NCBI GenBank assembly: GCA_021604665.1
Contig: BQJK01000001.1
Span: 1,082,419-1,146,418 of the forward strand
Source: Rhodomicrobium sp.
GTDB taxonomy: Bacteria; Pseudomonadota; Alphaproteobacteria; Rhizobiales; HXMU1428-3
Length of the DNA: 64,000 nucleotides
Direction of reading: 5' to 3'
The notes beneath the pieces are model-generated. The model saw nothing but the letters and a program-made list of their open reading frames with translations. It was not told the origin of the DNA and did not search any database. Below, piece by piece: positions 1-9,674 of the stretch. Both the position numbers and the translations under genes were made by a program. Positions within the stretch are counted from its first letter, which is position 1. Every line of letters begins with the position of its first letter.

Positions 1-807
1 ATCATATGTGATCAAACCGTGCATACCATTATCACGGAAATATTCACCCATCGCACAAGCTGTAAATGGTGCGAGGAACTGCATCGGTGCCGGGTCAGAA
101 GCCGTGGCCGCAACAACGATAGAATATTCAAGCGCGCCATTTTCTTCCAGCGTTTTCACAAACTGCGCAACGGTTGAACGTTTTTGGCCAATAGCTACAT
201 AGATGCAGTAAAGCTTTTCTGATTCAGAACCAGTAGCGTTAATCGTCTTTTGGTTCAGGATCGCATCGAGGGCAACCGCTGTTTTACCTGTTTGGCGGTC
301 ACCAATGATCAATTCACGCTGGCCGCGGCCAATCGGGATAAGCGCATCAATCGCTTTAAGGCCGGTTTGCACTGGCTCATGCACTGATTTACGAGGAATA
401 ATACCAGGCGCCTTAACGTCCACGAGGCGGCGCTCAGTGGCGTCAATAGGGCCCTTGCCGTCAATTGGGTTACCAAGCGCATCAACAACGCGGCCAAGAA
501 GGCCTTTGCCAACCGGTGTATCCACAATCGCGCCAGAACGCTTAACAGTGTCACCTTCTTTAATGTCACGGTCATCACCAAAGATAACAACACCAACATT
601 ATCAACTTCAAGGTTCAAGGCCATGCCGCGAATTCCGCCGGGGAATTCAACAAGCTCACCGGCCTGCACATTATCGAGACCATAAACGCGGGCGATACCG
701 TCACCCACAGATAGCACTTGTCCAATTTCTGAAACTTCAGCTTCTTTACCGAAGTTTTCAATCTGATCCTTCAAAATGGAGGATATTTCAGCAGCTCTGA
801 TTTCCAT
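1..807 (-). CDS. atpA: ATP synthase F1 subunit alpha, partial (C-terminal part outside window)
   Basis: Regulatory and non-catalytic nucleotide-binding subunit of the F1 head of ATP synthase, on the cytoplasmic face of the inner membrane. The first 269 codons are present and the gene runs off the left edge of the window. The N-terminus ([16 protein letters not shown]) is typical of the family, and the P-loop GDRQTGKT falls at residues 169-176, the position known for the E. coli protein. The start codon overlaps the atpH stop codon (TGATG), so the two are translationally coupled. The family assignment is secure; only the missing end is unknown. Confidence 0.97.
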   Translation of the reverse strand, partial: MEIRAAEISSILKDQIENFGKEAEVSEIGQVLSVGDGIARVYGLDNVQAGELVEFPGGIRGMALNLEVDNVGVVIFGDDRDIKEGDTVKRSGAIVDTPVGKGLLGRVVDALGNPIDGKGPIDATERRLVDVKAPGIIPRKSVHEPVQTGLKAIDALIPIGRGQRELIIGDRQTGKTAVALDAILNQKTINATGSESEKLYCIYVAIGQKRSTVAQFVKTLEENGALEYSIVVAATASDPAPMQFLAPFTACAMGEYFRDNGMHGLITYD

Positions 808-1367
808 CAGCTGACCTCTTTCATGCGCGTTTTCATAGAGTTTAATTTGGTTCTAAGTGAATCATCAATCTGCCGCGAACCGATTTTAACAATCAGCCCA
901 CCAAGTATAGAAGGATCCACTTTAGTAATGAGTTCGATATCGCGGCCCGCAATATCTTTAAGTGTTGATTTGAGCGTTTCTTGTTGTTCATTGCTCAAAG
1001 GAGCGGCGCTAGTGGCTTCAGCGGTAACTTCACCGCGATGCTCAGAGAGCAACATTTTATAGCCTTTAATAACGCCTTCAATCGCCGCAAGACGGCGGTT
1101 TTTAGCTACCACATGGAAAAAGTTCTGTGTGGTTGCGTTGAATTCGGCTTTGCTCAGCAATGCTGCAATGGCTCTTTCTTGTGCAGCCGCACTGTAAACA
1201 GGGCTGATAACAAGATTTTTAAGATCATCGCTTTCATTAAGAAGAGCCTGAAAGCCATTGAGATCGTTAGCGACCTCATCAAGCAAATTTTGTTCGCGTG
1301 CAAGCTCGAAAAGCGCATTCGCATAGCGCCCGGCCACTCCAGCAACAATTGATGATCCACCTGCCAC
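807..1367 (-). CDS. atpH: ATP synthase F1 subunit delta
   Basis: Subunit delta (OSCP family) ties the F1 head to the peripheral stalk of ATP synthase. The 186-residue protein has the usual length and the N-terminal signature [17 protein letters not shown]. The C-terminal part ([19 protein letters not shown], about residues 150-170) is the conserved delta signature. The frame opens with GTG at 1367. It is the first gene of the atp operon in this window and overlaps atpA by one base. The operon promoter should lie in the spacer up to 1866. Confidence 0.96.
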   Translation of the reverse strand: MAGGSSIVAGVAGRYANALFELAREQNLLDEVANDLNGFQALLNESDDLKNLVISPVYSAAAQERAIAALLSKAEFNATTQNFFHVVAKNRRLAAIEGVIKGYKMLLSEHRGEVTAEATSAAPLSNEQQETLKSTLKDIAGRDIELITKVDPSILGGLIVKIGSRQIDDSLRTKLNSMKTRMKEVS

Positions 1368-1866
1368 AGTAAGTCTCTTGCCTCAACAAAAGGGCCTACG
1401 CTAAAGAAAATAACAACTCTCTAGCGCGTGCCGGTTGTAATTCTGATGTGACCTTAGCCCATAGCGCTGCAGAAAGCGCGCAAATTTCCCCAAAGTCCGG
1501 CTTGCTCTAGCATATGGTTTTTCTTTGCGCAACTGTGTCAGTATGAATTAACGGGCTAAATATACGGATTAATTGTCTCATACCCCGCATACAGTACACT
1601 TTTGTCGCAGGAACCTCATGATACCGGCACGACTTAAAGAGCAAATTTAATATACTCAAAGAATCGCATCTACCATGCCGCAACACCTGTCTCAGATCTA
1701 AGACGCCCCCTAGCTCTCCTTATATGATAAGCCCTGCAATCTAATCAGCACCCACAAAGCCACCAGAAATTTCTGAACCAAACTATTCACTATCTCCCCG
1801 GATAAAAAAACGTTATGTCTATCAAAAGAGAGTAACTTTAAAAACAAGAGTGACGCAGCAAGCACC
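1368..1866. other. Spacer between atpH and the MFS gene
   Basis: About 500 bases without a convincing gene, between two divergently transcribed genes. It must hold the promoter of the atp operon (minus strand) and that of the MFS transporter (plus strand). I could not pick either out with confidence. A short minus-strand reading frame at 1710-1973 runs into the MFS coding region and looks like a chance frame. No RNA gene or strong hairpin was recognised. Confidence 0.5.
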
Positions 1867-3150
1867 ATGGATAGACAATCACCGAGCAAAAATAATGAGC
1901 GGCGGATCCTCCTAAGCGGTGTTTTCACCCTTATTCTTGTTATGGGCCTCGCCCGTTTTTCATACACCCCCATGCTCTCCTACATGAAAACAGAGGCCGG
2001 CGTTGGGGAAGCCCTTGGCGGCTGGCTCGCCGGGTGGAACTATCTAGGTTACTTAACCGGCGTCATCCTCATCCCCTTCATTCACAGCCCGCGCATGAGA
2101 GAAACCATCTTCGGCGCAAGCTTGCTACTCGCAGCTTTCAGCACCGGCATGATGGGGCTAACAGAAAATCCAGCCATTTGGTCATTTGCCAGATTGCTTG
2201 CAGGCATCTCAACAGCGTGCGGTTTCATTCTGGCCTCAGGCCTCATGCTAAATTGGCTAAGAAAGACCAACCAAAAACCAGAACTCGGCTTGATGTATTC
2301 AGGTCTCGGTCTCGGCATCGCCCTTGGCGCTGTGCTGGTTGAGCTTTCCGGTCTCTATCTCAGCTGGGCGGGGCAATGGTTGTTTTTAGGGGCAGCCGGT
2401 CTTCTCTTCGCCATTCCAGCTTGGGTTTGGCGGCCAAATCCTTCGCGGCTGACACTGCGGTGGGCTAAGCAACAGCCGTCGAATACCCCAGCGCAAAAAG
2501 GGGAGATTATAAATCCCGCCTCTAAGCCGGAAACATCAGAAAACAAAACAGAAGCGAGTGAGACCAAAGGGTCAGACCCAGTCAAACCCGGCCGCACATG
2601 GTTTTTCCTATTGCAACTAGCCTATCTCTTTTCAGGCTGTGCCTTTGTGGTCTACGCCACCTTCATTGTCATCATAATCGAGGCAGAGCCAGCCTTGGAG
2701 AATTTAAGTGTTTGGGTCTGGGCATTGCTTGGCTTGGTTGCCGCCCCCTCTACCTTCATCTTCGATCAGATCACAAGGCGTGTTGGCTTTTTGCGCGCCC
2801 TGGCGCTTGCCTTTGCGCTAAAGGCCGTGGCATTGCTTCTGGTTGTGGTCTCAAGCAGCATGTTTGCAGCCATCGCCAGCGCGGTATTATTTGGCCTCAC
2901 ATTTGTGAGCATTGTCTCTCTGGCAATGAACCTGGCTGGTCAGCGCTTTCCTGAAAACCCGGCCCATTATATGGCAATTTTAACCCTGAGCTACGGCGTT
3001 GCCCAGGTTATAGGCCCCATCCTCTCCGGCAATTTTGCAGAGGCTAACGGCTCTTTCAGCACCCCGCTCCTCATCTGCACCGGGCTCCTCATGTTAGGCA
3101 TCATCTGCCTTGAAACAATGAAGCAGATGCAGAACAGGTTAGAGCGGTAA
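1867..3150 (+). CDS. MFS transporter, YbfB/YjiJ-like
   Basis: A 427-residue inner-membrane transporter of the major facilitator superfamily. The opening transmembrane segment carries GLARFSYTPML, a signature I associate with the YbfB/YjiJ subgroup (MFS_4), whose substrates are mostly unknown. About twelve hydrophobic segments are visible. A charged cytoplasmic loop of about 50 residues (around 200-245, rich in Lys, Glu and Ser) separates the two halves. It converges on priA, with 14 bases between the two stop codons. It sits between priA and atpH, which are usually adjacent in this group of bacteria, so it is probably an insertion. The substrate cannot be told from the sequence. Confidence 0.85.
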   Translation: MDRQSPSKNNERRILLSGVFTLILVMGLARFSYTPMLSYMKTEAGVGEALGGWLAGWNYLGYLTGVILIPFIHSPRMRETIFGASLLLAAFSTGMMGLTENPAIWSFARLLAGISTACGFILASGLMLNWLRKTNQKPELGLMYSGLGLGIALGAVLVELSGLYLSWAGQWLFLGAAGLLFAIPAWVWRPNPSRLTLRWAKQQPSNTPAQKGEIINPASKPETSENKTEASETKGSDPVKPGRTWFFLLQLAYLFSGCAFVVYATFIVIIIEAEPALENLSVWVWALLGLVAAPSTFIFDQITRRVGFLRALALAFALKAVALLLVVVSSSMFAAIASAVLFGLTFVSIVSLAMNLAGQRFPENPAHYMAILTLSYGVAQVIGPILSGNFAEANGSFSTPLLICTGLLMLGIICLETMKQMQNRLER

Positions 3151-3164
3151 CACAAGATAGCGGC

Positions 3165-5423
3165 TCACAAAAAATTATAAGGGTCGATATCAATCGTTAG
3201 CCTGAGGTCACCTTGCGTTTTTGGCAGGCGGGCTTGCCAATGGCGCAAATAGGCTTGCATATCAAGCTCTCGCGGCGCCTTCACCAACAGGCGGAACCGA
3301 TGCCGCCCGCGAATAACCGCAATTGGCGCTTCCACCGGGCCAATCACTGAAATCTGCGATGCGCGCGGCGCCCGCTTAACCACTTCACGCGCATAAAGCT
3401 CCGCCATCTCCCGGCTCTTGGCTGTCACAATCATCGAGACAAGCCGCCCGTAAGGCGGGTAAGTCAGCATCTGCCGGGCGGCAATCTCCCGCGCCACAAA
3501 CGTCTCCCGATCACCTGATAGTATGGCCGCCATCACCGGGTGATCCGGCATGTAGGTCTGCACAAACCCGCGCCCCTTGGTGCCCATGCGCCCCGCCCGA
3601 CCAGAGACCTGGTGCAACAGTTGAAACGTCCGCTCTGCCGCCCGCGGATCACCAGAGCCAGTGAGCCCCAAATCACCATCGACAATGCCAACCGTGGACA
3701 AGAGCGGAAAGTTATGCCCCTTGGCCACAATCTGCGTGCCAATGATAATTTTCGCGCCGCCTGAATGGATCGTCTCCAACACCTCTTTCAGCGCCGTTAC
3801 ATTCGGCACCAGATCAGAGGATAACAGTGCCTGCTCAGCCTCGGGGAACAGCTCCCTCACCTCTTCAGCAATGCGCTCCACCCCCGGCCCGCACGGCGTC
3901 AAACTATCCTCGGCCTCACATTTCGGGCAGGCTTTTGGCGGTGGCAACTTAAAGCCACAATGATGACAGCTCAACCCGCCCTTATGTTTATGCTCCACCA
4001 GCCATGAAGAACATTGCGGGCACTCAAACCTGTGTCCGCATTTCCGGCAAAGCGTCAATGGCGCATAGCCGCGGCGATTGAGAAATAAAAGGCTCTGTTC
4101 ACCTGAGGCCAGCGTTTTGCGCATCTCGTCAACCAGCAGCGGGCTCAGCCAGCGCCCCCGCTCCGGCGGGTCCCGGCGCATGTCGATGGCGCTCATCTCC
4201 GGCAAAGCGCTGCCATGAAAGCGGCTTTTCAATTTTATATGCGCATAGCGGCCTTGTGAGGCATTGATCAGACTTTCAAGTGACGGGGTCGCTGAAGCCA
4301 GCACCACAGCGCATTTTCCAATAGAGCCTCTCACCACCGCCATATCCCGCGCATGATAAAGCACATTGGTCTCCTGCTTATAGCCAGGGTCATGCTCCTC
4401 ATCGACGACAATAACCCCAAGGTCACTGTAAGGAAGAAAGAGTGCCGAGCGGGCACCAATCACCGCCTTGACCTCACCTGAGGCCACACCACGCCAAATT
4501 CTGGCGCGCTCCCCTTCACTGATGGCAGAATGCCAGGTGGCGGGCCGGCAACCAAACCGTTCCTTAAACCGGTCAAGAAACTGATTGGTCAGTGAAATTT
4601 CGGGCAATAATACCAGCGTTTGCCGCCCGGCTTTAAGCGCCCCGGCCAGCGCCTCAAAATAAACCTCCGTCTTGCCAGAGCCGGTCACACCATCGAGTAG
4701 CGCCACCTGAAACGCCCGCGACTGCCCCATGCCTCTAAGCCGCTCTGCCGCTTCTGCCTGGTCATCGTTAAAATTTGTTTCCTGAAAATGAGGCCGCGGC
4801 TGGGGCTGGCGAGAGGGGGCCAGCTCAGCCTCAATCAAAGCCCCAGCCTTCACCATCCCGTTGATCACCGCGGTAGAGACACCAGCCTCCGCCGCCAGAT
4901 TTCCCTTCGCCCAGACAAAATCACCATTTAAAACAGAAAGCACCTTCTCTCGTGCCGGTGTCATCCTCAGGCCTGTAGGGTGGCCGCCCCCCCCATCCCC
5001 CTCTTTGCCAGAGGGCAGCGCCACGCCAAACCGCACTGTCTCTGCCTTAAAGCCCTGGCGGGCGCTCATCATCATGCGCAGCACCATGCCAACCGGCGAG
5101 AGGGTATAGTTTGCCACCCACTCAGCAAAGGCCATTGAAACGTCCGGTAATGGCGGCACAGGGAGTTTCTCAATCACCGCCTTCAGCTTCGCCTCATCAA
5201 CCGGCTTTGAGCGAATTTCGCCATGCTCATCAACCAGCTCAATCGGTTTGCGCCAGACAACGCCAATCCGCTCCTGCCGGCCAAATGGCACAACGACAAA
5301 ATCCCCCGGTGCCAAATCAATCGCACCGCGGCCCTCAAAATCGAAGCCATTCACATCCTCAATCAGATAGTCAAAACTCTGATTAACCATGACAGGCATA
5401 AGCACAGGCACAGTTACCGGCAA
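3165..5423 (-). CDS. priA: Primosomal protein N' (replication restart helicase)
   Basis: PriA recognises stalled forks and D-loops and reloads the replisome. The 752-residue protein has the N-terminal 3'-end-binding domain, a helicase P-loop GVTGSGKT at residues 245-252, a DEEH Walker B box at 341-344, and a zinc module (about 455-510) with repeated CxxC pairs, as in other PriA proteins. A glycine-rich stretch near residue 144 comes from a run of C in the DNA. The frame begins with TTG at 5423, preceded by AAGGAG about ten bases upstream; the next in-frame candidates (GTG, ATG) lie within the first dozen codons. It faces the fsa-like gene head to head. Confidence 0.96.
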   Translation of the reverse strand: MPVTVPVLMPVMVNQSFDYLIEDVNGFDFEGRGAIDLAPGDFVVVPFGRQERIGVVWRKPIELVDEHGEIRSKPVDEAKLKAVIEKLPVPPLPDVSMAFAEWVANYTLSPVGMVLRMMMSARQGFKAETVRFGVALPSGKEGDGGGGHPTGLRMTPAREKVLSVLNGDFVWAKGNLAAEAGVSTAVINGMVKAGALIEAELAPSRQPQPRPHFQETNFNDDQAEAAERLRGMGQSRAFQVALLDGVTGSGKTEVYFEALAGALKAGRQTLVLLPEISLTNQFLDRFKERFGCRPATWHSAISEGERARIWRGVASGEVKAVIGARSALFLPYSDLGVIVVDEEHDPGYKQETNVLYHARDMAVVRGSIGKCAVVLASATPSLESLINASQGRYAHIKLKSRFHGSALPEMSAIDMRRDPPERGRWLSPLLVDEMRKTLASGEQSLLFLNRRGYAPLTLCRKCGHRFECPQCSSWLVEHKHKGGLSCHHCGFKLPPPKACPKCEAEDSLTPCGPGVERIAEEVRELFPEAEQALLSSDLVPNVTALKEVLETIHSGGAKIIIGTQIVAKGHNFPLLSTVGIVDGDLGLTGSGDPRAAERTFQLLHQVSGRAGRMGTKGRGFVQTYMPDHPVMAAILSGDRETFVAREIAARQMLTYPPYGRLVSMIVTAKSREMAELYAREVVKRAPRASQISVIGPVEAPIAVIRGRHRFRLLVKAPRELDMQAYLRHWQARLPKTQGDLRLTIDIDPYNFL

Positions 5424-5643
5424 AACAGGGTTACTCCTTCATCAATTGGGGCTATAGACGCAGGCAAATTAAGGCAATATTTATTTAAGGCTATATTTTG
5501 AGGTTTAAACGAGCCATCAACGGCAACAGAGCATAAATACCCACTATCCCCATTTATAAATAGCCATATCATCTCTGGCAGATGAGCTGAAACTGGATGG
5601 TAAGGCTATGAAAAAGCACAACAGATAGAAAACAGGTAAACTA

Positions 5644-6300
5644 ATGAAATTCTTCATCGATAGCGCGGATGTAAACGAAATCAGTGAAATCGCCAGCACA
5701 GGCCTCATTGACGGCGTTACCACCAACCCCTCCCTCATCGCAAAATCAGGCCGCAACTTCATCGAGGTGGTCAAGGAAATCTGCGACATCGTTGACGGCC
5801 CCGTCAGTGCCGAAGTCATAGCAACAGATGCAGAAACAATGATCGTAGAAGGCAACAAGCTCAGCAAAATCGCCGATAATGTCACCATTAAAGTCCCCCT
5901 CACCTGGGAGGGGCTCAAAGCCTGCAAAAACCTTAGTGTCGAAGGTATAATGGTCAACGTCACCCTGTGCTTTAATGCCAATCAGGCCCTGTTAGCGGCC
6001 AAAGCAGGCGCTACATTCATCTCCCCCTTTATCGGCCGGCTAGATGATATGGGCCTTGACGGCATGGAGCTGATCGAAGAGATCCGCACCATTTATGATA
6101 ATTATGAAAATCTGGAAACTGAGATTCTCGCCGCCTCCATTCGCTCTGTAAACCATGTGCGCCAGGCGGCTCTTATCGGGGCAGATGTTGCGACAGTTCC
6201 CGGCAAAGTATTGAAAGAACTGGCCAAACACCCCTTAACTGATAAAGGCCTCGACGCCTTCATGAAAGACTGGGAAGGCACCGGCCAGTCTATCCTTTAA
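5644..6300 (+). CDS. fsa: Transaldolase / fructose-6-phosphate aldolase family
   Basis: A 218-residue class I aldolase of the small transaldolase/FSA family, which handles dihydroxyacetone or sedoheptulose/fructose phosphates in the cytoplasm through a Schiff-base lysine. The sequence starts [13 protein letters not shown] and contains GVTTNPSL (about 24-31). The expected lysine is in TIKVP at residue 83. Many proteins annotated tal in this clade belong to this short type, so true transaldolase and F6P aldolase activity cannot be separated here. It is divergent from priA and followed by a strong hairpin at 6320-6348. The fsa-priA pairing is common in Hyphomicrobiales. Confidence 0.9.
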   Translation: MKFFIDSADVNEISEIASTGLIDGVTTNPSLIAKSGRNFIEVVKEICDIVDGPVSAEVIATDAETMIVEGNKLSKIADNVTIKVPLTWEGLKACKNLSVEGIMVNVTLCFNANQALLAAKAGATFISPFIGRLDDMGLDGMELIEEIRTIYDNYENLETEILAASIRSVNHVRQAALIGADVATVPGKVLKELAKHPLTDKGLDAFMKDWEGTGQSIL

Positions 6301-6319
6301 GGCGTGAATACTGAGAAAT

Positions 6320-6348
6320 AAACTCACGGTCATAAGGACCGTGAGTTT
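6320..6348 (+). terminator. Hairpin terminator after fsa
   Basis: A perfect 12-base inverted repeat (AAACTCACGGTC / GACCGTGAGTTT) with a 5-base loop starts 19 bases after the fsa stop codon. The downstream T stretch is short, so its strength is uncertain. Confidence 0.75.
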
Positions 6349-6494
6349 AACTCTTTCAACAATGCTAAAAATGCAGCAAGCGGCGCTAGGTGCCATAATT
6401 TTTTACCAATTGCGCTTTTCCAGGCACATCACTTATTGATCGCCCCGCCTATACTGCCCCAAACAGTTAAAAACAAGATCAGGTCGGAGCGATC

Positions 6495-7103
6495 ATGACA
6501 GAAGAACAACAATCAGAAACGAAAATAGAAGCCCCGGTTTCTGAATTAAAACAGGTCATTGAAGAACTCACCAACAGTGAGAAAAACAGCCGCATCCCTA
6601 TTTTCATTGCATTCATGGCCGCCTTCCTCGCTCTTGTTTCTATGGCAGATGACGAACAGGATAAAACCGCCCTCGAAGCGCAGATAGAAGCATCGAATAA
6701 ATTCTCATATTTCCAGGCAAAAAATATCCGCGCCACCAGCGCTGAGATTGCAGCCGCAAATTTCCGCGTCAATGGCAAGAGTGATCTGGCAGCCACTTGG
6801 CAGCAAAAGGCAGACCGGTATGAAACAGAAAAGAAAGAGATTTTAAAAGACGCCCGCACCGAGCAGGCAAAGCGCACAACAGCCTTAAAGCAAGGCGACT
6901 ATTACGGCGTCGCGGTAGCGCTACTGCAAATCGCCATTGTAGTGGCCTCAATATCCCTCATCACAGGGGGTGGGATTTTACTTGGCCTCAGTTTCGCATT
7001 GACAATCATTGCCGCCTTTTTCACCGCAAACGGCTATGGTCTATATCTTGATATTCCACTAGACCCCAACATTATCATCAGCAGTTTCAAGACCAATCAG
7101 TAA
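6495..7103 (+). CDS. DUF4337-like membrane protein
   Basis: A 202-residue protein of unknown function that I place in the DUF4337 family. It has a short acidic N-terminus, one transmembrane segment (about 34-51, IPIFIAFMAAFLALVSM), a soluble helical stretch (about 52-135) rich in Ala, Lys and Glu that looks like a coiled coil, and two closely spaced transmembrane helices near the C-terminus (about 138-185). GGAG lies five bases before the ATG. It ends two bases from the stop codon of the converging gene at 7106. No catalytic motif is visible. Confidence 0.75.
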   Translation: MTEEQQSETKIEAPVSELKQVIEELTNSEKNSRIPIFIAFMAAFLALVSMADDEQDKTALEAQIEASNKFSYFQAKNIRATSAEIAAANFRVNGKSDLAATWQQKADRYETEKKEILKDARTEQAKRTTALKQGDYYGVAVALLQIAIVVASISLITGGGILLGLSFALTIIAAFFTANGYGLYLDIPLDPNIIISSFKTNQ

Positions 7104-7105
7104 AA

Positions 7106-7501
7106 TCAGTCCTTAAGTTCAACCATGAAGTTTTTCTTCGCCCGCCCATGCACATTGTCATAGGCTCTGACATAAACTTTTTTCACATCATGCGGAATTT
7201 TTATCCCACTTAAGCGACGGGTGAAGGGTTGTTCATTGACATGTGGATGATGCAAAACCCGTGTGCCCAGCACTTCACCAGATGGCAAAATCACATCCCA
7301 TTTATTAGCATAATGCTCCCAGCCTTTATCCTTATGCCGGATGGTCACATCAAAGCTGTAAAGCCCCTCAGCCTCTTTCACTGTCTTGACAGCCACAATC
7401 TCGGTTGGTCCAGCCATCGTTGAGGAGCTTAAAAAGCCCGGAACGAGAAAAATCATAACCAGCGCATAATAAAACAGAAAGATAGATAGGGATTTCATCA
7501 T
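7106..7501 (-). CDS. Small secreted protein of unknown function
   Basis: A 131-residue protein with an N-terminal signal peptide or anchor (about residues 5-28, FLFYYALVMIFLVPGFL) followed by a beta-rich domain. The mature part (SFDVTIRHKDKGWEHYANKW, then LHHPHVNEQPF) contains several histidines and reads like a small periplasmic beta-sandwich; the VNEQPF-type segment recurs in alphaproteobacterial hypothetical proteins. I do not recognise a named function. It has its own upstream spacer and no operon partner. Confidence 0.65.
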   Translation of the reverse strand: MMKSLSIFLFYYALVMIFLVPGFLSSSTMAGPTEIVAVKTVKEAEGLYSFDVTIRHKDKGWEHYANKWDVILPSGEVLGTRVLHHPHVNEQPFTRRLSGIKIPHDVKKVYVRAYDNVHGRAKKNFMVELKD

Positions 7502-7672
7502 ATCGCCTCTCCCATTTGTCTATGAAAGGCAGTCAGATTAGGTGTTAGTCAGGGCAATTTGCTACAGACAAGAAACAGTCTAACCATTGCCATAACAATC
7601 TGTCAAAAACAGATATAAGCCACACACAGTTTCTGGCTCAGCATATAAATTCTCTATAAGGATTTAATTTTA

Positions 7673-8116
7673 ATGAATAAAATCATTGCACTAACCATTA
7701 CCCTCCTACTCAGCTTCACTAGCTTCGCCTTTGCTGAAGGCAGCAAAGCCCCAGAAGGCGCAAAAGCTTATTTTGTGAACCTGAAAGATGGCGACACTGT
7801 CAAAAGCCCTGTCACCATTATTTTTGGCCTTAAAGGCATGGGCGTTGCCCCAGCTGGTGTCAAAAAAGACAACACTGGCCACCACCATTTGCTGCTGGAC
7901 CGCCCCCCTCTGGGCAGCGGTGAAGAGGGCAAAGATGAGTTAACCTCAAACCTGCCAGCAGATGAAAACCACATCCATTTCGGTAAGGGCCAGACAGAAA
8001 AAACCTTAGAGCTAAAACCCGGCAAACACACATTGCAACTGGTTCTGGGTGACCATAGCCACACCCCCCACAACCCACCGGTTACTTCAGACGTAATCAC
8101 GATCACGGTTGAATAA
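7673..8116 (+). CDS. DUF4399 secreted protein
   Basis: A 147-residue exported protein with a clear signal peptide (residues 1-21, cleavage after AFA). The mature part matches the DUF4399 family: KAYFVNLKDGDTVKSPV near the start, GHHHLLLD in the middle (about residues 69-76), HIHFGKG (about 103-109) and LVLGDHSHTPH near the end. The many conserved histidines make periplasmic metal binding plausible, but that is inference. The family often occurs alone, as here. A symmetrical terminator shared with gshB follows. Confidence 0.85.
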   Translation: MNKIIALTITLLLSFTSFAFAEGSKAPEGAKAYFVNLKDGDTVKSPVTIIFGLKGMGVAPAGVKKDNTGHHHLLLDRPPLGSGEEGKDELTSNLPADENHIHFGKGQTEKTLELKPGKHTLQLVLGDHSHTPHNPPVTSDVITITVE

Positions 8117-8126
8117 ACAAGATAAC

Positions 8127-8162
8127 AAAAAGGCTTGAGGGATATATTCTCTCAAGCCTTTT
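8127..8162. terminator. Bidirectional terminator between DUF4399 gene and gshB
   Basis: A 12-base perfect inverted repeat (AAAAGGCTTGAG / CTCAAGCCTTTT) with A and T tracts on the two sides lies between two converging genes, so it can serve both strands. Confidence 0.88.
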
Positions 8163-8190
8163 AAATCTGTCTATTCACTCAAACATATTC

Positions 8191-9147
8191 TCAACCGACA
8201 CGGCCTTCAATCGCCTCCCAGACAAGCGCCGCAATATCAGCGCCGCCAAATTTAGCCACCTCACGCACGCCGGTTGGGGAGGTCACGTTAATCTCGGTCA
8301 AAACGCCGCCGATCACATCAATACCAACAAGAATAAGCCCGCGCTCTTTCAGCTCTGGGCCAATGGCAGCGCAAATCTCCTTATCCCGCTCCGTCAGTTC
8401 AATATGTTCGGGCCGCCCGCCAACATGCATATTAGATCGCGTCTCATTCTCAGCCGGCACCCTGTTAATCGCGCCAACCGCAACACCATCCACCAGAATA
8501 ATCCGCTTATCCCCCTGCCGCACAGCTGACAAATATGCCTGCACAATAAACGGCTCCGGCCCATTAGATTTCATCAACTCCAACAGCGAGCTAAGGTTTG
8601 TGTCATCAGAGCGAATACGGAACACCCCAGCGCCGCCATTGCCATAAAGCGGTTTCACAATAATATCTTTATGCGCCGCACGAAACGAAGCCACCTCATC
8701 TTCAGAACGGGTGATTAAAGTGGGGGCAGTTAGCTCAGGATATTTTAGCAGATAGAGTTTTTCAGGGGCATTACGAACTTCAAACGGGTTATTCACCACC
8801 AGCGTTTTAGGGTGGATCATCTCTAATAAATGCGTGGTGGTAATATAATTCATATCAAAGGGCGGGTCCTGGCGCAGATGCACAACATCAAACTCACCAA
8901 GGTCAACAAGCCGCTCATCATCTAATTGATAATAATCCCCCGGCACATCGCGCACCTCAACGCTATGGCCGCGCGCCACCACCCGGCCGCTGGAATAAGA
9001 AATCTCACCCGGCGTGTAATGAAACAGCTCATGCCCCCGCGCCTGCGCTTCAAGCATCAAGGCAAAGGTCGTATCCCCCTCAATGTGAAGGCCGCTAATA
9101 TGATCCATCTGGAAGGCCACTTTTAAAGGCCGGCTATTTTTCGTCAT
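8191..9147 (-). CDS. gshB: Glutathione synthase
   Basis: Joins glycine to gamma-glutamylcysteine with ATP, the last step of glutathione synthesis in the cytoplasm. The protein (about 318 residues) has the prokaryotic GshB N-domain (KVAFQMDHI) followed by an ATP-grasp domain with [17 protein letters not shown] (about 165-180) and the metal-binding end [13 protein letters not shown] start it at the ATG at 9147 because GGTGG lies just upstream; four more codons back to a TTG at 9159 are possible. It is monocistronic in this window and converges on the DUF4399 gene. Confidence 0.95.
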   Translation of the reverse strand: MTKNSRPLKVAFQMDHISGLHIEGDTTFALMLEAQARGHELFHYTPGEISYSSGRVVARGHSVEVRDVPGDYYQLDDERLVDLGEFDVVHLRQDPPFDMNYITTTHLLEMIHPKTLVVNNPFEVRNAPEKLYLLKYPELTAPTLITRSEDEVASFRAAHKDIIVKPLYGNGGAGVFRIRSDDTNLSSLLELMKSNGPEPFIVQAYLSAVRQGDKRIILVDGVAVGAINRVPAENETRSNMHVGGRPEHIELTERDKEICAAIGPELKERGLILVGIDVIGGVLTEINVTSPTGVREVAKFGGADIAALVWEAIEGRVG

Positions 9148-9287
9148 CACATCCACCAAAATTATATATGTTGAGAGCGTTAAAGCATGTGTAAATTCAG
9201 TAAATTAACTCACGACAGGCGCAGGTTGCATCCAACCATCACCATTAGGGTCAAACTATCTGAAGAGATATAAATAGGGAACCGCCC

Positions 9288-9674
9288 TTAAAATCCAACC
9301 CCATCAAATGCATTTGTCATATAGCGCGGCAATTGCCAGGGCACCACCAGCATCACATCAAAACGGAGACTTTTATCAGCAGCACCCTCATGCCCCATCA
9401 ACCAATGCCCGGCAGCCCGCCCAATCCGCTGCTTCTGAACCTGAGAGAGGGACCAGGCCGCCGCCTCAAATGTTTGGCGATACTTCACCTCAACAAAACC
9501 AATCACACCGCCGCGCCGTACGATCAAATCAATCTCACCCACCGGGCATTTATAGCGCCGCTCTAATATGCGATAGCCCCTAAGCTGGAGGTAAAGCGCC
9601 GCCACCCTCTCAGCCCGCGCACCAGAGCGCTGGCGCTTATAGCGCTCGGCTGAGCGTTTATTCTGATTTGCCAT
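9288..9674 (-). CDS. yraN: YraN family protein (UPF0102, endonuclease-like fold)
   Basis: A 128-residue member of the YraN/UPF0102 family, related in fold to restriction-type and Holliday-junction nucleases; its function is not established. The conserved block GxxAExxAxxxLxxxGYxIL appears as GARAERVAALYLQLRGYRIL. It is followed by CPVGEIDLIVRRGGVIGFVEVKYR, with the Asp and the Glu-x-Lys of a PD-(D/E)xK-like site. It overlaps the rsmI 3' end by 17 bases, so the two are cotranscribed; this pairing is typical of proteobacteria. Confidence 0.92.
   Translation of the reverse strand: MANQNKRSAERYKRQRSGARAERVAALYLQLRGYRILERRYKCPVGEIDLIVRRGGVIGFVEVKYRQTFEAAAWSLSQVQKQRIGRAAGHWLMGHEGAADKSLRFDVMLVVPWQLPRYMTNAFDGVGF

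Noticed and set aside
1611..1632. GAACC ... CGAC in the atpH/MFS spacer as a further ECF promoter
   Set aside because: The spacer between boxes is only 14 bases instead of 16 and the leading T of the hexamer is missing, so it does not match the pair at 24168-24356.
1710..1973. Minus-strand frame of 87 codons near the start of the MFS gene
   Set aside because: It overlaps the coding start of a well-supported transporter and shows no family features; it is a shadow frame.
5544..5981. 145-codon minus-strand frame over fsa
   Set aside because: Antisense to a clear aldolase; the Ser/Thr/Leu-rich composition is that of an antisense frame.
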